This document shows, in pieces, positions 23,698 through 32,986 of a stretch of 64,000 bases of DNA. Made by a program: the position numbers and the translations under genes. Below the pieces are notes generated by a model that was given only the letters and a program-made list of their open reading frames with translations, ran no database searches and had not been told where the DNA came from. The DNA is from UBA1738 sp045538755 (GTDB taxonomy: Bacteria > Bacillota > Clostridia > UBA1381), in the NCBI GenBank assembly GCA_045538755.1, contig JAZQEC010000038.1, positions 1 through 64,000 of the forward strand. The letters are read 5' to 3'. Numbering within the stretch: position 1 is the first letter of the stretch; each line of letters begins with the position of its first letter.

Positions 23698-25365
23698 ATG
23701 AAAACTGATATTGAGATTGCACAAAGCGTTAAAATGAAAAAAATAACCGAAATTGCAAAGTCTGCAGGAATAGAAGATAAATACATTGAGCAATACGGAA
23801 ATTACAAGGCAAAAATAGACCTTTCTATCTTAAAAGAAAACAAAAATACTGACGGAAAATTAATACTTGTTACTGCCATTACTCCAACACCGGCAGGTGA
23901 AGGAAAGACCACTACAACCATTGGTCTTGCTGATGGTATGAAGAAAATAGGTAAGAATGTAATGGTAGCGCTTCGTGAGCCTTCTTTAGGCCCTGTTTTT
24001 GGTGTAAAAGGCGGAGCTGCCGGCGGAGGATATGCACAAGTTGTGCCTATGGAAGACATTAACCTTCATTTTACAGGCGATTTCCATGCAATCAGTGCTG
24101 CGAATAACTTGCTTGCTGCTATGCTTGATAATCATATTCATCAGGGAAATGCTCTTGGAATAGACTCAAGAAAGATTACTTGGAAACGCTGTGTGGATAT
24201 GAACGACAGACAGTTAAGGTTTGTTGTTGATGGTCTGGGTGGTAAGGTAAACGGTGTTCCGAGAGAGGACGGATACGACATTACTGTTGCTTCAGAAATT
24301 ATGGCTATTTTGTGTCTTTCAGGCTCAATCTCGGATTTAAAAGACCGACTATCAAAAATCATTGTAGGCTACACATATAACGACGAACCTGTTACCGCAG
24401 GTCAGCTAAATGCGGCAGGTGCAATGACAGCACTTTTAAAAGATGCACTAAAGCCAAACCTTGTACAAACACTGGAAGGAACTCCGGCGCTTGTTCACGG
24501 CGGACCTTTTGCAAATATTGCACATGGTTGTAACTCGGTAATTGCTACTAAGCTTGCATTAAAGCTTGGTGACTATGCAATCACAGAAGCGGGATTTGGT
24601 GCAGACTTGGGAGCTGAAAAATTTCTTGATATTAAGTGTCGTTTTGCTGGACTAAAGCCTTCTGCGGTTGTTTTAGTCGCAACAATCAGAGCTTTAAAAA
24701 TGCATGGAGGTGTGCCGAAAACGGAGCTTAACAGTGAAAACCTTGAAGCACTTGAAAAGGGAATACCAAACCTTTTAAAGCACCTTTCGAATATTACAGA
24801 TGTATATAAGCTTCCTTGCGTTGTTGCAGTAAATAAATTTCCAACAGATACAGATAAAGAAGTAGAGCTTATTATAAATAAGTGTAAAGAATTGGGTGTA
24901 AATGTTGTTCTTTCCGATGTTTGGGCGAAGGGCGGAGAAGGTGGAACAGAGCTTGCTGAAGAAGTAGTACGCCTTTGTGAAAAAGAGAACAACTTTACTT
25001 TCTGCTATGATTCTGATGATACAATTAAGAATAAAATTAATGATATCGTTCAGAAAATTTATGGCGGTGATGGTGCTGTCTTTACGAAAAATGCTGAAAC
25101 TCAGATCAAAAAACTTGAAGATTTAGGATACGGAAATTTACCTGTATGTATGGCTAAAACACAATACAGTTTTTCCGACGATATGACTAAGCTTGGCGCA
25201 CCAAGTGGATTTGTTGTAACAGTAAGAAATATAAAAATTTCTGCTGGAGCAGGCTTTATCGTTGCATTAACCGGTGATATTATGACAATGCCTGGGCTTC
25301 CGAAATCGCCTGCAGCAGAACGTATTGACGTTGATGAAAACGGTGTAATAACAGGATTATTCTGA
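23698..25365 (+). CDS. fhs: formate-tetrahydrofolate ligase
   Basis: A protein of 555 residues from ATG 23698, nine bases after AGGAG; the in-frame ATG at 23689 touches the ribosome site and is rejected. Motifs are the P-loop TPTPAGEGKTTTTIGL, then REPSLGPVFGVKGGAAGGGY and NLHFTGDFHAI, which are diagnostic of FTHFS. It makes 10-formyl-tetrahydrofolate from formate and ATP and so feeds purN and the AICAR formyltransferase; in acetogens it also serves the Wood-Ljungdahl methyl branch. The 3' end overlaps the convergent DUF1836 gene by nine bases. Confidence 0.96.
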   Translation: MKTDIEIAQSVKMKKITEIAKSAGIEDKYIEQYGNYKAKIDLSILKENKNTDGKLILVTAITPTPAGEGKTTTTIGLADGMKKIGKNVMVALREPSLGPVFGVKGGAAGGGYAQVVPMEDINLHFTGDFHAISAANNLLAAMLDNHIHQGNALGIDSRKITWKRCVDMNDRQLRFVVDGLGGKVNGVPREDGYDITVASEIMAILCLSGSISDLKDRLSKIIVGYTYNDEPVTAGQLNAAGAMTALLKDALKPNLVQTLEGTPALVHGGPFANIAHGCNSVIATKLALKLGDYAITEAGFGADLGAEKFLDIKCRFAGLKPSAVVLVATIRALKMHGGVPKTELNSENLEALEKGIPNLLKHLSNITDVYKLPCVVAVNKFPTDTDKEVELIINKCKELGVNVVLSDVWAKGGEGGTELAEEVVRLCEKENNFTFCYDSDDTIKNKINDIVQKIYGGDGAVFTKNAETQIKKLEDLGYGNLPVCMAKTQYSFSDDMTKLGAPSGFVVTVRNIKISAGAGFIVALTGDIMTMPGLPKSPAAERIDVDENGVITGLF

Positions 25366-25923
25366 TTTATTATCCTGAAAATCTACCACCTTTTCAGTAA
25401 GACATTTTAAAACATTTGCAGATAAGGCAACTTGCAAAATAAGGTCATCAATTCTTTGCGGGTTGTCTTTTTCTGTTGTCAAAATAGGTACAGCGATTTT
25501 ATCAGCTTGTTCCCAAATATAGCCAAAAGCCGTTTTTTGATTTTTAACAAATGAATTATAAATATATTTAACTTCTTCTTCTGATATTTCAATAGGGAGA
25601 AGTTTTTGTATTGTTGAAATATTAAGCGTTTGTTTTAATGTGCAAATAACAATAATATATGCAAGATGAATACGCCCATATTTTTTCTTAACAGGAGCAG
25701 GCATCATTTTTAGTTTTACATAATTATTAATCATCGGACGTGTTATTTCAGATGATTCACTAAATAACTCAAGACCTTGTAAGTATCTGTTAACAAGCTC
25801 AATTACCTGATCCATATAAAGATCAATAGTCGGAAGTTCATCCCAGTCAGGAAGAGTGTTTTTTTCGAGTAACTTTTTACATTCCTCAAAGCATTTTAAG
25901 GCTGTCAAATTTTCGTAATTCAT
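25357..25923 (-). CDS. DUF1836 protein (putative HTH regulator)
   Basis: A protein of 188 residues. The central region EITRPMINNYVKLKMMPAPVKKKYGRIH (about 79-106) is the DUF1836 core and resembles a MerR-like helix-turn-helix with wing. The C-terminal half is helical with SANVLKCLTEK near the end. It is likely a DNA-binding protein of unknown target. It is divergent from the hemolysin III gene across a region full of palindromes, so autoregulation and control of that neighbour are plausible. Confidence 0.8.
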   Translation of the reverse strand: MNYENLTALKCFEECKKLLEKNTLPDWDELPTIDLYMDQVIELVNRYLQGLELFSESSEITRPMINNYVKLKMMPAPVKKKYGRIHLAYIIVICTLKQTLNISTIQKLLPIEISEEEVKYIYNSFVKNQKTAFGYIWEQADKIAVPILTTEKDNPQRIDDLILQVALSANVLKCLTEKVVDFQDNKSE

Positions 25924-25955
25924 ACTAAAATTCTCCTTTTTTGTTCATATTAATT

Positions 25956-25984
25956 ATTATAACATTGTTTGGGAAATAAATCAA
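25956..25984 (-). promoter_or_regulatory. promoter of the DUF1836 gene
   Basis: On the minus strand: TTGATT (25984-25979), a 17-base spacer, TATAAT (25961-25956). Confidence 0.75.
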
Positions 25985-25988
25985 TACA

Positions 25989-26070
25989 TTTGGTATTTTA
26001 GATTACTACTAAAATACTCAAACAGACTTGACAGAATATAAAATATTTGATAATATAGTATTTAATACTA
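25989..26070 (+). promoter_or_regulatory. divergent control region: palindromes and hemolysin III gene promoter
   Basis: A near-perfect inverted repeat, TTTGGTATTTTAG (25989-26001) and CTAAAATACTCAAA (26009-26022), is followed by a promoter TTGACA (26028-26033)-N17-TAATAT (26051-26056). A perfect palindrome TAGTATT-T-AATACTA (26056-26070) covers the expected transcription start. The second palindrome is well placed for a repressor. Confidence 0.65.
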
Positions 26071-26106
26071 CATATAATAGTTTTTGACATTAAAGAGGTG
26101 TTTTTT

Positions 26107-26766
26107 GTGAAAAAAATAAAGGAAAAGATTTTCAGAAATCAGACAGTTGGTGAGGAGATAGCAAATGCTATTTCGCACGGAGTGGGAACGTTTCTTGCGA
26201 TTGCAGGAATGGTTATTCTCATTGTAATGGCAGTTAAAAATGATATGGGTGCTATTTCAGTAGTTAGTGCTGTACTGTATGGTTCGGGACTAATTCTTTT
26301 ATATACCTTTTCATCGCTTTATCATTCGCTTACCAATAAAAAAGCAAAAAAGGTCTTCAGAATTTTTGATCATTGTTCAATTTTTATTTTGATTTTAAGT
26401 TCATATATTCCTGTTTTACTCGTAATGACCGGCGGCTGGCTTGGCTGGACTATGTTTGGGATAAGCGTAGCGTGTACTATACTTGGTATAGTTTTAAATT
26501 CAATTAACCTTGAACGCTGGGATAAGCTTTCAATGGTTCTTTACCTTGTAATGGGTTGGTCAGCACTTATGATAATAAAGCCGCTTTATGCGACTTTGAC
26601 AGCTTTTGAATTTGCACTATTGGTACTGGGCGGTATTTCCTACACGGCAGGAATTATTTTTTACAAGAATAAAAAACACAAATATATGCATTTTATATGG
26701 CATATTTTTGTACTTGGAGGAAGCGTGCTTCACTATTTTATGTTCTTGAGTTATTATATGAGGTGA
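26107..26766 (+). CDS. hemolysin III family membrane protein (PAQR fold)
   Basis: A protein of 219 residues from GTG 26107, six bases after AAGAGGTG; a GTG at 26098 lies in the ribosome site. It has seven hydrophobic helices with the family's metal-site pattern: NAISHGVG near the N-terminus, LYHS after TM2, FDHCSIF, and a C-terminal HFIWHIFVLGGSVLHYFM. The superfamily includes YqfA-type proteins and PAQR receptors. The physiological role in bacteria is unclear and true hemolysis is doubtful. It is followed 8 bases later by an acyl-CoA synthetase, which hints at a membrane lipid connection. Confidence 0.9.
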   Translation: MKKIKEKIFRNQTVGEEIANAISHGVGTFLAIAGMVILIVMAVKNDMGAISVVSAVLYGSGLILLYTFSSLYHSLTNKKAKKVFRIFDHCSIFILILSSYIPVLLVMTGGWLGWTMFGISVACTILGIVLNSINLERWDKLSMVLYLVMGWSALMIIKPLYATLTAFEFALLVLGGISYTAGIIFYKNKKHKYMHFIWHIFVLGGSVLHYFMFLSYYMR

Positions 26767-26773
26767 TTTTGGT

Positions 26774-28492
26774 ATGAAAAAGGTGTTTAAAAATATAGTA
26801 AATGAAGGAATTTATGGAAAGGAACCGCTTTTCGAGGTTCGTGAAATATCAACAATACGAGATATGTTTGAGTCAAGCACAAAGATGTTTGCTTCTCGTA
26901 CTGCATTTATGCAAAAGCCGGATAAAAATTCGCCGTATAAGAAAATAACCTATAACAAATTTCGTGATGATGTATATGGCTTTGCAACCGGACTTATCAA
27001 TATTGGGCTAAAAGGCAAAAAAATTGCTGTTATCGGTGAAAATCGTTATGAATGGGCTCTTTCATATATGTCGGTGGTAAGCGGAGTCGGAACTGTTGTC
27101 CCGATAGACAAAGAGCTTCCTTATGAAGAAGTAAAATATCTGCTTGATTTTGCAGAATGCGATGCGATTATTTGCACAAATAATATTCTTCGAACAAAAC
27201 CTGAACTCGCCACTTGCGGCATTTTATGTATTTGTATGGACGATAACGAAAACTGTACATCTATGAAAGACATTATCGATAAAGGAAATAAGCTTTTAGA
27301 AGGCGGAAACACAGATTTTGCTGACAGTGTTGTTTATCCTGATGACGTAAATGTTTTACTTTTTACATCGGGTACTACCGGTGTTTCAAAAGGGGTAATG
27401 TTATCACATAGAAATCTTTGCTCTAATATGATGAATACCTGCGCTGTCTTTAAAATTAATCAGTACGACAGAGTATTTTCATTATTGCCGCTTCATCATA
27501 CTTATGAATGTACCTGTGGATTTTTGTGCGAAATATATGTGGGAGCATCTATCGCATATTGTCAAGGACTAAAATATATCGTAAAGAATATGCAGGAGAG
27601 CAAGCCGACAATGTTTTTTGCTGTTCCGCTTGTACTCGAGTCAATATATAAAATGCTTAATAAAACTCTCGATAAAAAAGGAAAAACCAAAACGGTGAAA
27701 AAAGGAATTCGTATTTCAAAAGCACTTTTAAAAGTTGGCATTGATATAAGAAGAAAACTATTTAAAGAAATTATAGACCAGTTTGGCGGCAGACTAAAAA
27801 TGTTTTTGGTGGGAGCTGCTCATATTGACGCTGAAATCCTTCAATTCTTTACCGATTTAGGTATAACAAGTATTCAAGGCTACGGAATGACCGAATGTTC
27901 ACCTTTAATCGCAGCAAATAGAGGTTCATATCACAGAAATGAAGCGGTAGGGTTGCCTCTTCCTGAGGTAGCAGTTAAAATTTCAAATCCTGATGCTGAT
28001 GGCGTTGGAGAGGTTGTTGTAAAAGGCGAAAACGTTATGGTGGGATACTATAAAAATCAGGAAGAAACAGATAATGTTCTAAAAGATGGCTGGCTTTATA
28101 CAGGCGATATGGGATATTTAGAGGACGGATTTTTGTATCTTACAGGACGTGTTAAAAACGTAATAATTACAGCTAACGGAAAAAATGTTTTTCCGGAAGA
28201 AATTGAAGGCTATTTATCACAGTCAAAATATATTGATGAGTCACTTGTATATGAATCGGAACACGATGGAAAGAAAATCATAACGGCACAAATCTATCCG
28301 GATTTTGCGGAAGTTGAACTGACTTTAGGAAAAGAATACAGCGACGACGATTTAAAAAATCTACTTTCTGAAGAAATTAAAGCAATAAATAAAACAATTC
28401 CTACATATAAAGCAGTAGGCAAGTTTTTAGTACGTAAAGACCAATTTGTTAAAACAACAACGCAAAAAATCAAAAGAGAAGCAAATATCTAA
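26774..28492 (+). CDS. long-chain acyl-CoA synthetase-like AMP-forming ligase
   Basis: A protein of 572 residues. ANL superfamily motifs are present in order: LLFTSGTTGVSKGVMLSH (about 195-212), GYGMTECSPL (A5), DGWLYTGDMGYLEDG (A7) and GRVKNVIITANGKNVFPEEIE (A8), with the catalytic lysine near the end (TTQKIKRE). It activates fatty acids to acyl-AMP and then acyl-CoA. It probably shares a transcript with the hemolysin III gene. It is unlike the two medium-chain-type synthetases at 60-64 kb. Confidence 0.88.
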   Translation: MKKVFKNIVNEGIYGKEPLFEVREISTIRDMFESSTKMFASRTAFMQKPDKNSPYKKITYNKFRDDVYGFATGLINIGLKGKKIAVIGENRYEWALSYMSVVSGVGTVVPIDKELPYEEVKYLLDFAECDAIICTNNILRTKPELATCGILCICMDDNENCTSMKDIIDKGNKLLEGGNTDFADSVVYPDDVNVLLFTSGTTGVSKGVMLSHRNLCSNMMNTCAVFKINQYDRVFSLLPLHHTYECTCGFLCEIYVGASIAYCQGLKYIVKNMQESKPTMFFAVPLVLESIYKMLNKTLDKKGKTKTVKKGIRISKALLKVGIDIRRKLFKEIIDQFGGRLKMFLVGAAHIDAEILQFFTDLGITSIQGYGMTECSPLIAANRGSYHRNEAVGLPLPEVAVKISNPDADGVGEVVVKGENVMVGYYKNQEETDNVLKDGWLYTGDMGYLEDGFLYLTGRVKNVIITANGKNVFPEEIEGYLSQSKYIDESLVYESEHDGKKIITAQIYPDFAEVELTLGKEYSDDDLKNLLSEEIKAINKTIPTYKAVGKFLVRKDQFVKTTTQKIKREANI

Positions 28493-28495
28493 CTA

Positions 28496-28524
28496 TTGCA
28501 AAAGCCACCAAAATATAGTATAAT
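28496..28524 (+). promoter_or_regulatory. promoter of citrate synthase gene
   Basis: TTGCAA (28496-28501), a 17-base spacer, TATAAT (28519-28524). Confidence 0.8.
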
Positions 28525-28565
28525 TTACAGTATAGGGAAGGAAATATAAAAAGGAGATGATTTTT

Positions 28566-29930
28566 ATGCGAAATAACAGTTACTCTACAATTACTCCCGA
28601 ACTTTATGCCTTAGCTGAAAAATGTATTTCAAACAGTAATATAGATCCCAAGCTATATACGACGCATCAAGTAAAACGTGGCCTTCGTGACATTGACGGA
28701 AAAGGTGTACTTACAGGACTTACGGAAATTTCTACAATAAATTCTTCTAAAGAAATTAATGGCGATCTTGTACCATGTGACGGTGAGCTTTATTATCGCG
28801 GAATAAATATTAATGATATTGTTAAAGGATTTTACAGCGATGACAGATTTGGTTTTGAAGAAACTGTTTATCTGCTTTTGTTTGGAAAATTGCCTGATTC
28901 AGAGGAGCTTGTTGAATTTGAAAAAATACTGGCCAAATACCGCTCGCTTCCTACAAATTTTGTCCGTGACGTTATAATGAAAGCGCCTAATCAGGACATT
29001 ATGAATTCTCTTGCAAAAAGTGTTTTGACATTGTATTCTTATGATAAAAACGCAAACGACGTAAGCATTCCGAATGTTCTTCGTCAATGTGTACAGCTTA
29101 TAGCGACATTTCCGCTGCTTTCTGTGTATGCATATCATGCATACAACCATTATGAGAAGAATAAAGGGCTTTATATTCACAGACCTAGTCCTAAAATGTC
29201 AACCGCTGAGAATATTTTGAGATTGTTAAGACCTGATAAGGTTTTCACACACCTTGAAGCAAGAATTCTAGATATGGCCCTTGTCTTGCACGCAGAACAC
29301 GGTGGTGGTAACAATTCCACTTTTACAACGCACGTAGTTACGTCATCGGGTACAGATACCTATTCGTCGGTTGCGGCATCGCTTTGTTCTTTAAAAGGCC
29401 CTAAACACGGCGGTGCAAATATTAAAGTTAAATATATGTTTGATGATATGAAAAAGCATCTTACCGACTGGAATGATGAAGAACAAATAAGAGACTACCT
29501 TATGAAACTCCTTAACAAAGAAGCTTTCGATAAATCAGGACTTATATACGGTATGGGACACGCAGTTTATTCTATTTCCGATCCGCGTTCTGAAATATTT
29601 AAAGACTTTGTAGGTAAATTATCAGAGGAAAAGGGAAGATACGACGAATTTCTTTTGTATAGGAAAGTGGCAGAGCTTGCAACTGAGGTTATTTCCAAAA
29701 AGCGTAAGATTTACAAAGGTGTAAGCCCGAATATTGATTTTTACAGCGGGTTTGCATATTCTATGCTTGACCTTCCTGATGAACTTTATACACCTATGTT
29801 TGCAACAGCAAGAATTGCGGGCTGGAGTGCTCACAGGATAGAGGAACTTATAAATACAAATAAAATCATTCGTCCGGCATATAAATCAGTTTCTGAAATG
29901 AAAGACTATATACCGCTCGGTGAAAGATAA
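28566..29930 (+). CDS. gltA: citrate synthase
   Basis: A protein of 454 residues from ATG 28566; the ATG at 28557 is part of the AAGGAGATG ribosome site. Active-site residues are recognisable: His in LHAEHGGGNNSTF, His in GMGHAVYSISDPR and Asp in SPNIDFYSGFAY. It condenses oxaloacetate and acetyl-CoA. It is of the longer Firmicutes citrate/2-methylcitrate synthase type (relatives are often 370-450 residues). With icd nearby on the other strand it supports an oxidative half-TCA route to 2-oxoglutarate and glutamate. Confidence 0.93.
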   Translation: MRNNSYSTITPELYALAEKCISNSNIDPKLYTTHQVKRGLRDIDGKGVLTGLTEISTINSSKEINGDLVPCDGELYYRGININDIVKGFYSDDRFGFEETVYLLLFGKLPDSEELVEFEKILAKYRSLPTNFVRDVIMKAPNQDIMNSLAKSVLTLYSYDKNANDVSIPNVLRQCVQLIATFPLLSVYAYHAYNHYEKNKGLYIHRPSPKMSTAENILRLLRPDKVFTHLEARILDMALVLHAEHGGGNNSTFTTHVVTSSGTDTYSSVAASLCSLKGPKHGGANIKVKYMFDDMKKHLTDWNDEEQIRDYLMKLLNKEAFDKSGLIYGMGHAVYSISDPRSEIFKDFVGKLSEEKGRYDEFLLYRKVAELATEVISKKRKIYKGVSPNIDFYSGFAYSMLDLPDELYTPMFATARIAGWSAHRIEELINTNKIIRPAYKSVSEMKDYIPLGER

Positions 29931-29962
29931 AACAATTTACACTTTACACTTTACACGATAAA

Positions 29963-30000
29963 ATATGGCAGACGCAAAAAACGTATCTGCCATATTTTTT
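29963..30000 (+). terminator. terminator of citrate synthase gene
   Basis: ATATGGCAGA (29963-29972) pairs with 29986-29995, followed by a T-run. Just upstream, 29936-29955 holds short tandem copies of TTTACAC, which look like simple slippage repeats. Confidence 0.85.
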
Positions 30001-30011
30001 TGTATAAAAAA

Positions 30012-30041
30012 CCGTCTGTCAATTTAAAATTGAACAGACGG
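30012..30041 (-). terminator. terminator of the tcdA/icd unit
   Basis: CCGTCTGT (30012-30019) pairs with 30034-30041, with further A/T pairing inside; on the minus strand GGTTTTTT follows. A third hairpin (30065-30087, CGTAAAGTA/TACTTTACG) lies just before the tcdA stop and may add to it. Confidence 0.8.
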
Positions 30042-30100
30042 CATAAAGATATTCTTTTTATGCACGTAAAGTATTGACTACTTTACGCACAATCTATTTT

Positions 30101-30802
30101 TTAATTCTTTATCAAATCTTTTATAACCTCTCCGGCGATTATCATACCTGCAACAGGCGGTACAAAGGACATACTTCCTGGAGTTTGTCTTTTGCCTAAA
30201 GCCTCAGAACCACCGCTTGACGACTTTAGTGGTTCTTCTTTCGAATAAAGCACCTTTAAAGAAGTAATGCCTCTTGATTTTAATTCACGTCTCATAACAC
30301 GTGCCAAAGGGCATACAGAGGTTTTATATATATCGGATATTTCGAATTTTGTAGGGTCAAGCTTGTTTCCTGTACCCATACTGCTAATTATAGGAACAGA
30401 AAAGCGATTAGCTTCCTCAATAAGAGTAAGCTTTGATGTCACGGTATCAATCGCATCTACAATATAATCATATTCCGAAATATCAATCTCTTTTTCCTTT
30501 GTATAAAAGCAGTTAATGGGCAAAACCTCTGCATCGGGATTTATGTCTTTTATCCTTTGCGCCATGACATCGACTTTAGCTTTTCCTATTGTAGAGGTAA
30601 GAGCAATAAGCTGTCTGTTTATATTGCTTTTTGAAACAACATCATTGTCAACAAGTGTAATATTTCCAATACCGCTCCTTGCAAGAGCCTCACAAACGAA
30701 AGAGCCAACGCCTCCAACACCGAAAACTATAACTCTTGCATTTTTTAATTTGTCAATTGCGTCTTTGCCTATTAAAAACTGTGAACGTAAAAATCTATCC
30801 AT
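30101..30802 (-). CDS. tcdA: tRNA threonylcarbamoyladenosine dehydratase
   Basis: A protein of 233 residues, ThiF/E1-like. It has the nucleotide-binding loop VIVFGVGGVGSFVCEAL (about 24-40), NINRQL, and the TcdA-type C-terminus KRQTPGSMSFVPPVAGM. It cyclises t6A37 of ANN-decoding tRNAs to ct6A using ATP; the role is known for E. coli TcdA (CsdL/YgdL). It lies two bases after icd on the same strand, so the two are co-transcribed. Confidence 0.92.
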   Translation of the reverse strand: MDRFLRSQFLIGKDAIDKLKNARVIVFGVGGVGSFVCEALARSGIGNITLVDNDVVSKSNINRQLIALTSTIGKAKVDVMAQRIKDINPDAEVLPINCFYTKEKEIDISEYDYIVDAIDTVTSKLTLIEEANRFSVPIISSMGTGNKLDPTKFEISDIYKTSVCPLARVMRRELKSRGITSLKVLYSKEEPLKSSSGGSEALGKRQTPGSMSFVPPVAGMIIAGEVIKDLIKN

Positions 30803-30804
30803 AA

Positions 30805-32019
30805 TTACATTAAAGTTTTAAGGGTTTCATTAACAGCAAGTAAAAATTCTTCTGTTCCAACCTTTTTGATATTAGGAAGGGTAGAAAGTAGTGCCAAATC
30901 ACCTGTCATAATACCGCTTTCTATGGTATTTATGGTAGCTTTTTCGAGATTGTCAGCGAACTTACAAAGTTCCGGAATTTCGTCAAGTTCACCACGTTTT
31001 CTCAAAGCTCCTGTCCAAGCAAATAATGTGGCAACACTGTTAGTAGATGTAGGCTCGCCCTTTAAATGCTTATAATAATGGCGTTGAACTGTACCGTGCG
31101 CTGCTTCGTATTCATAGATTCCGTCAGGAGAAACCAAAACAGAAGTCATCATGGCAAGACTTCCATAAGCGGTAGCAACCATATCGCTCATTACATCGCC
31201 ATCATAGTTTTTGCAAGCCCAAATATATCCGCCTTCAGAACGTACGACACGAGCAACTGCATCATCAATTAATGTATAGAAATATTCAATACCTAAAGCA
31301 TCAAATTTTTCTTTATATTCATTTTCAAAAATTTCAGCAAAGATATCCTTGAAGTGATGGTCATACTGCTTAGAAATCGTATCTTTCGTAGCAAACCAAA
31401 TATCCTGCTTTGTGTCAAGAGCAAAGTTGAAGCAGCATCTTGCAAAGCTTGCAATGGAGTCGTCTTTGTTATGAAGTCCCTGAATAATTCCGTCAGTTCC
31501 GTCAAAATCATAGATTAGTTTTCTTGTTTCATTGCCTTCTTTGTCTGTGCAAACAAGTTCACATTTACTTCCTGACTTTACCTGCATTTCTGTATTTTTA
31601 TAAACATCGCCGTATGCGTGACGAGCGATTGTAATAGGTTTTGTCCAAGTTGGTATGTAAGGAGTGATACCCTTAACAATAATTGGTGTACGGAAAACTG
31701 TACCGTCTAAAATTGCACGGATAGTGCCATTTGGAGATTTCCACATTTGTTTTAGATTATATTCTTCAACACGCGCTGCATTCGGAGTGATTGTGGCGCA
31801 TTTAACAGCGACGCCGTATTTTTTTGTAGCTTCAGCGGAATCTATCGTTACCTGGTCATCTGTTTCGTTTCTGTATTCAAGACCTAAATCATAATATTCG
31901 GTTTTTAAATCAATATATGGAATGAGTAAAATATCTTTAATCATCTTCCATATAATTCTTGTCATTTCGTCACCGTCCATTTCAACAAGCGGTGTTTTCA
32001 TTTTAATCTTTTCAATCAT
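30805..32019 (-). CDS. icd: NADP-dependent isocitrate dehydrogenase
   Basis: A protein of 404 residues of the eukaryote-like homodimeric type: PLVEMDGDEMTRIIW at the N-terminus, WKSPNGTIRAILDGTVFR, ARHAYGDVYKNTE and YEAAHGTVQRHYYKH with TSTNSVATLFAWTGAL. It oxidises isocitrate to 2-oxoglutarate and CO2, the second oxidative TCA step, and is a likely NADPH source for biosynthesis. GGAG precedes the start; the promoter is at 32053-32081. Confidence 0.94.
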   Translation of the reverse strand: MIEKIKMKTPLVEMDGDEMTRIIWKMIKDILLIPYIDLKTEYYDLGLEYRNETDDQVTIDSAEATKKYGVAVKCATITPNAARVEEYNLKQMWKSPNGTIRAILDGTVFRTPIIVKGITPYIPTWTKPITIARHAYGDVYKNTEMQVKSGSKCELVCTDKEGNETRKLIYDFDGTDGIIQGLHNKDDSIASFARCCFNFALDTKQDIWFATKDTISKQYDHHFKDIFAEIFENEYKEKFDALGIEYFYTLIDDAVARVVRSEGGYIWACKNYDGDVMSDMVATAYGSLAMMTSVLVSPDGIYEYEAAHGTVQRHYYKHLKGEPTSTNSVATLFAWTGALRKRGELDEIPELCKFADNLEKATINTIESGIMTGDLALLSTLPNIKKVGTEEFLLAVNETLKTLM

Positions 32020-32052
32020 GTACCCATTCTCCTTTAAAAGTAATTTATAAGT

Positions 32053-32081
32053 ATTTTATCATACTTTGCATAATTATTCAA
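32053..32081 (-). promoter_or_regulatory. promoter of icd-tcdA
   Basis: On the minus strand: TTGAAT (32081-32076), a 17-base spacer, TAAAAT (32058-32053). Confidence 0.75.
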
Positions 32082-32132
32082 TCTTTAATTTACACAAATT
32101 TAAGTGCTGTATCGGCTGTTTTTTGTATATAG

Positions 32133-32975
32133 TTAAATGACAACGGATTGATGGCGCGTTGCGTGGCAGTTTATATTTACCGCAACAGGCAGACCGGCAA
32201 TATGTGTGGGATAATATTCAATATTAACACCAAGCGCTGTTACAATGCCGCCAAAGCCTTGCGGCCCGATGCCAAGCTTGTTGATTTTGTCAAGAAGCGT
32301 TTTTTCTAAATCTGCATAAAAAGCATTGTCATTGTGATTTCTGATATCACGTGTAAGGGCAAGTTTAGAAAGCTGGGCGGCTTTTTCAAAAGTCCCGCCG
32401 ATTCCTACACCTACAACGATAGGAGGACATGGGTTAGCGCCGGCTTTTTTTACAGTTTCAAGAACAAAATCTATTACTCCATCTACTCCGTCTGACGGAT
32501 TTAACATTTTAAGAGCAGATTTGTTTTCACTTCCAAAACCTTTTGGCGCGAAAGTAATTTTGAGCTTATCTCCGTCAGTAAATTTGTAGTGAATTACAGG
32601 CGGAGTGTTATCGCCAGTATTAATTCTTTTAAGAGGGTCTAAAACAACGGATTTTCTAAGATATCCGTCTTGATAACCTTCTTTTACACCTTTTTCTATT
32701 GCTTTTTCAAGATTGTCGCCTTCTACAATAACATTTTGACCGACTTCAACGAAGAAGACTGCCATTCCAGTATCCTGACAAATAGGAACATCTTTTTCAT
32801 CTGCTATTTTGGCATTTTCAAGCAAATTCTTAATTATATTCTTTCCAATTTCGGACTTTTCAACTTCAAGTGCGTTTTCAAGCGCAGTTAAAATGTCGGG
32901 GTTTATGTGACAGTTTGCGTCTATACACATATTTCGAACAATAGCAGTGATTTTTTCAGACTTGATTATTCTCAT
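32133..32975 (-). CDS. class I fumarate hydratase, alpha subunit
   Basis: A protein of 280 residues from ATG 32975, which has TAAGGAG in front; a longer frame to 33017 runs into the glycosyltransferase gene. It is the Fe-S hydro-lyase alpha domain: CIDANCHINPD near the N-terminus, DVPICQDTGMAVFFVEVG, and GANPCPPIVVGVGIGG with the cluster cysteines, ending NINCHATRHQ. The class I fumarase/L-tartrate dehydratase family normally has a beta subunit gene next door; none is seen here. It could be fumarase, tartrate dehydratase or a related hydro-lyase. Confidence 0.85.
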   Translation of the reverse strand: MRIIKSEKITAIVRNMCIDANCHINPDILTALENALEVEKSEIGKNIIKNLLENAKIADEKDVPICQDTGMAVFFVEVGQNVIVEGDNLEKAIEKGVKEGYQDGYLRKSVVLDPLKRINTGDNTPPVIHYKFTDGDKLKITFAPKGFGSENKSALKMLNPSDGVDGVIDFVLETVKKAGANPCPPIVVGVGIGGTFEKAAQLSKLALTRDIRNHNDNAFYADLEKTLLDKINKLGIGPQGFGGIVTALGVNIEYYPTHIAGLPVAVNINCHATRHQSVVI

Positions 32976-32986
32976 ATTTATTCTCC

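Noticed and set aside
29936..30090. Possible CRISPR-like or mobile repeat cluster
   Set aside because: The hairpins have different sequences and act as terminators for convergent genes; the TTTACAC copies are only a few units without spacers. No CRISPR array was seen anywhere in the window.
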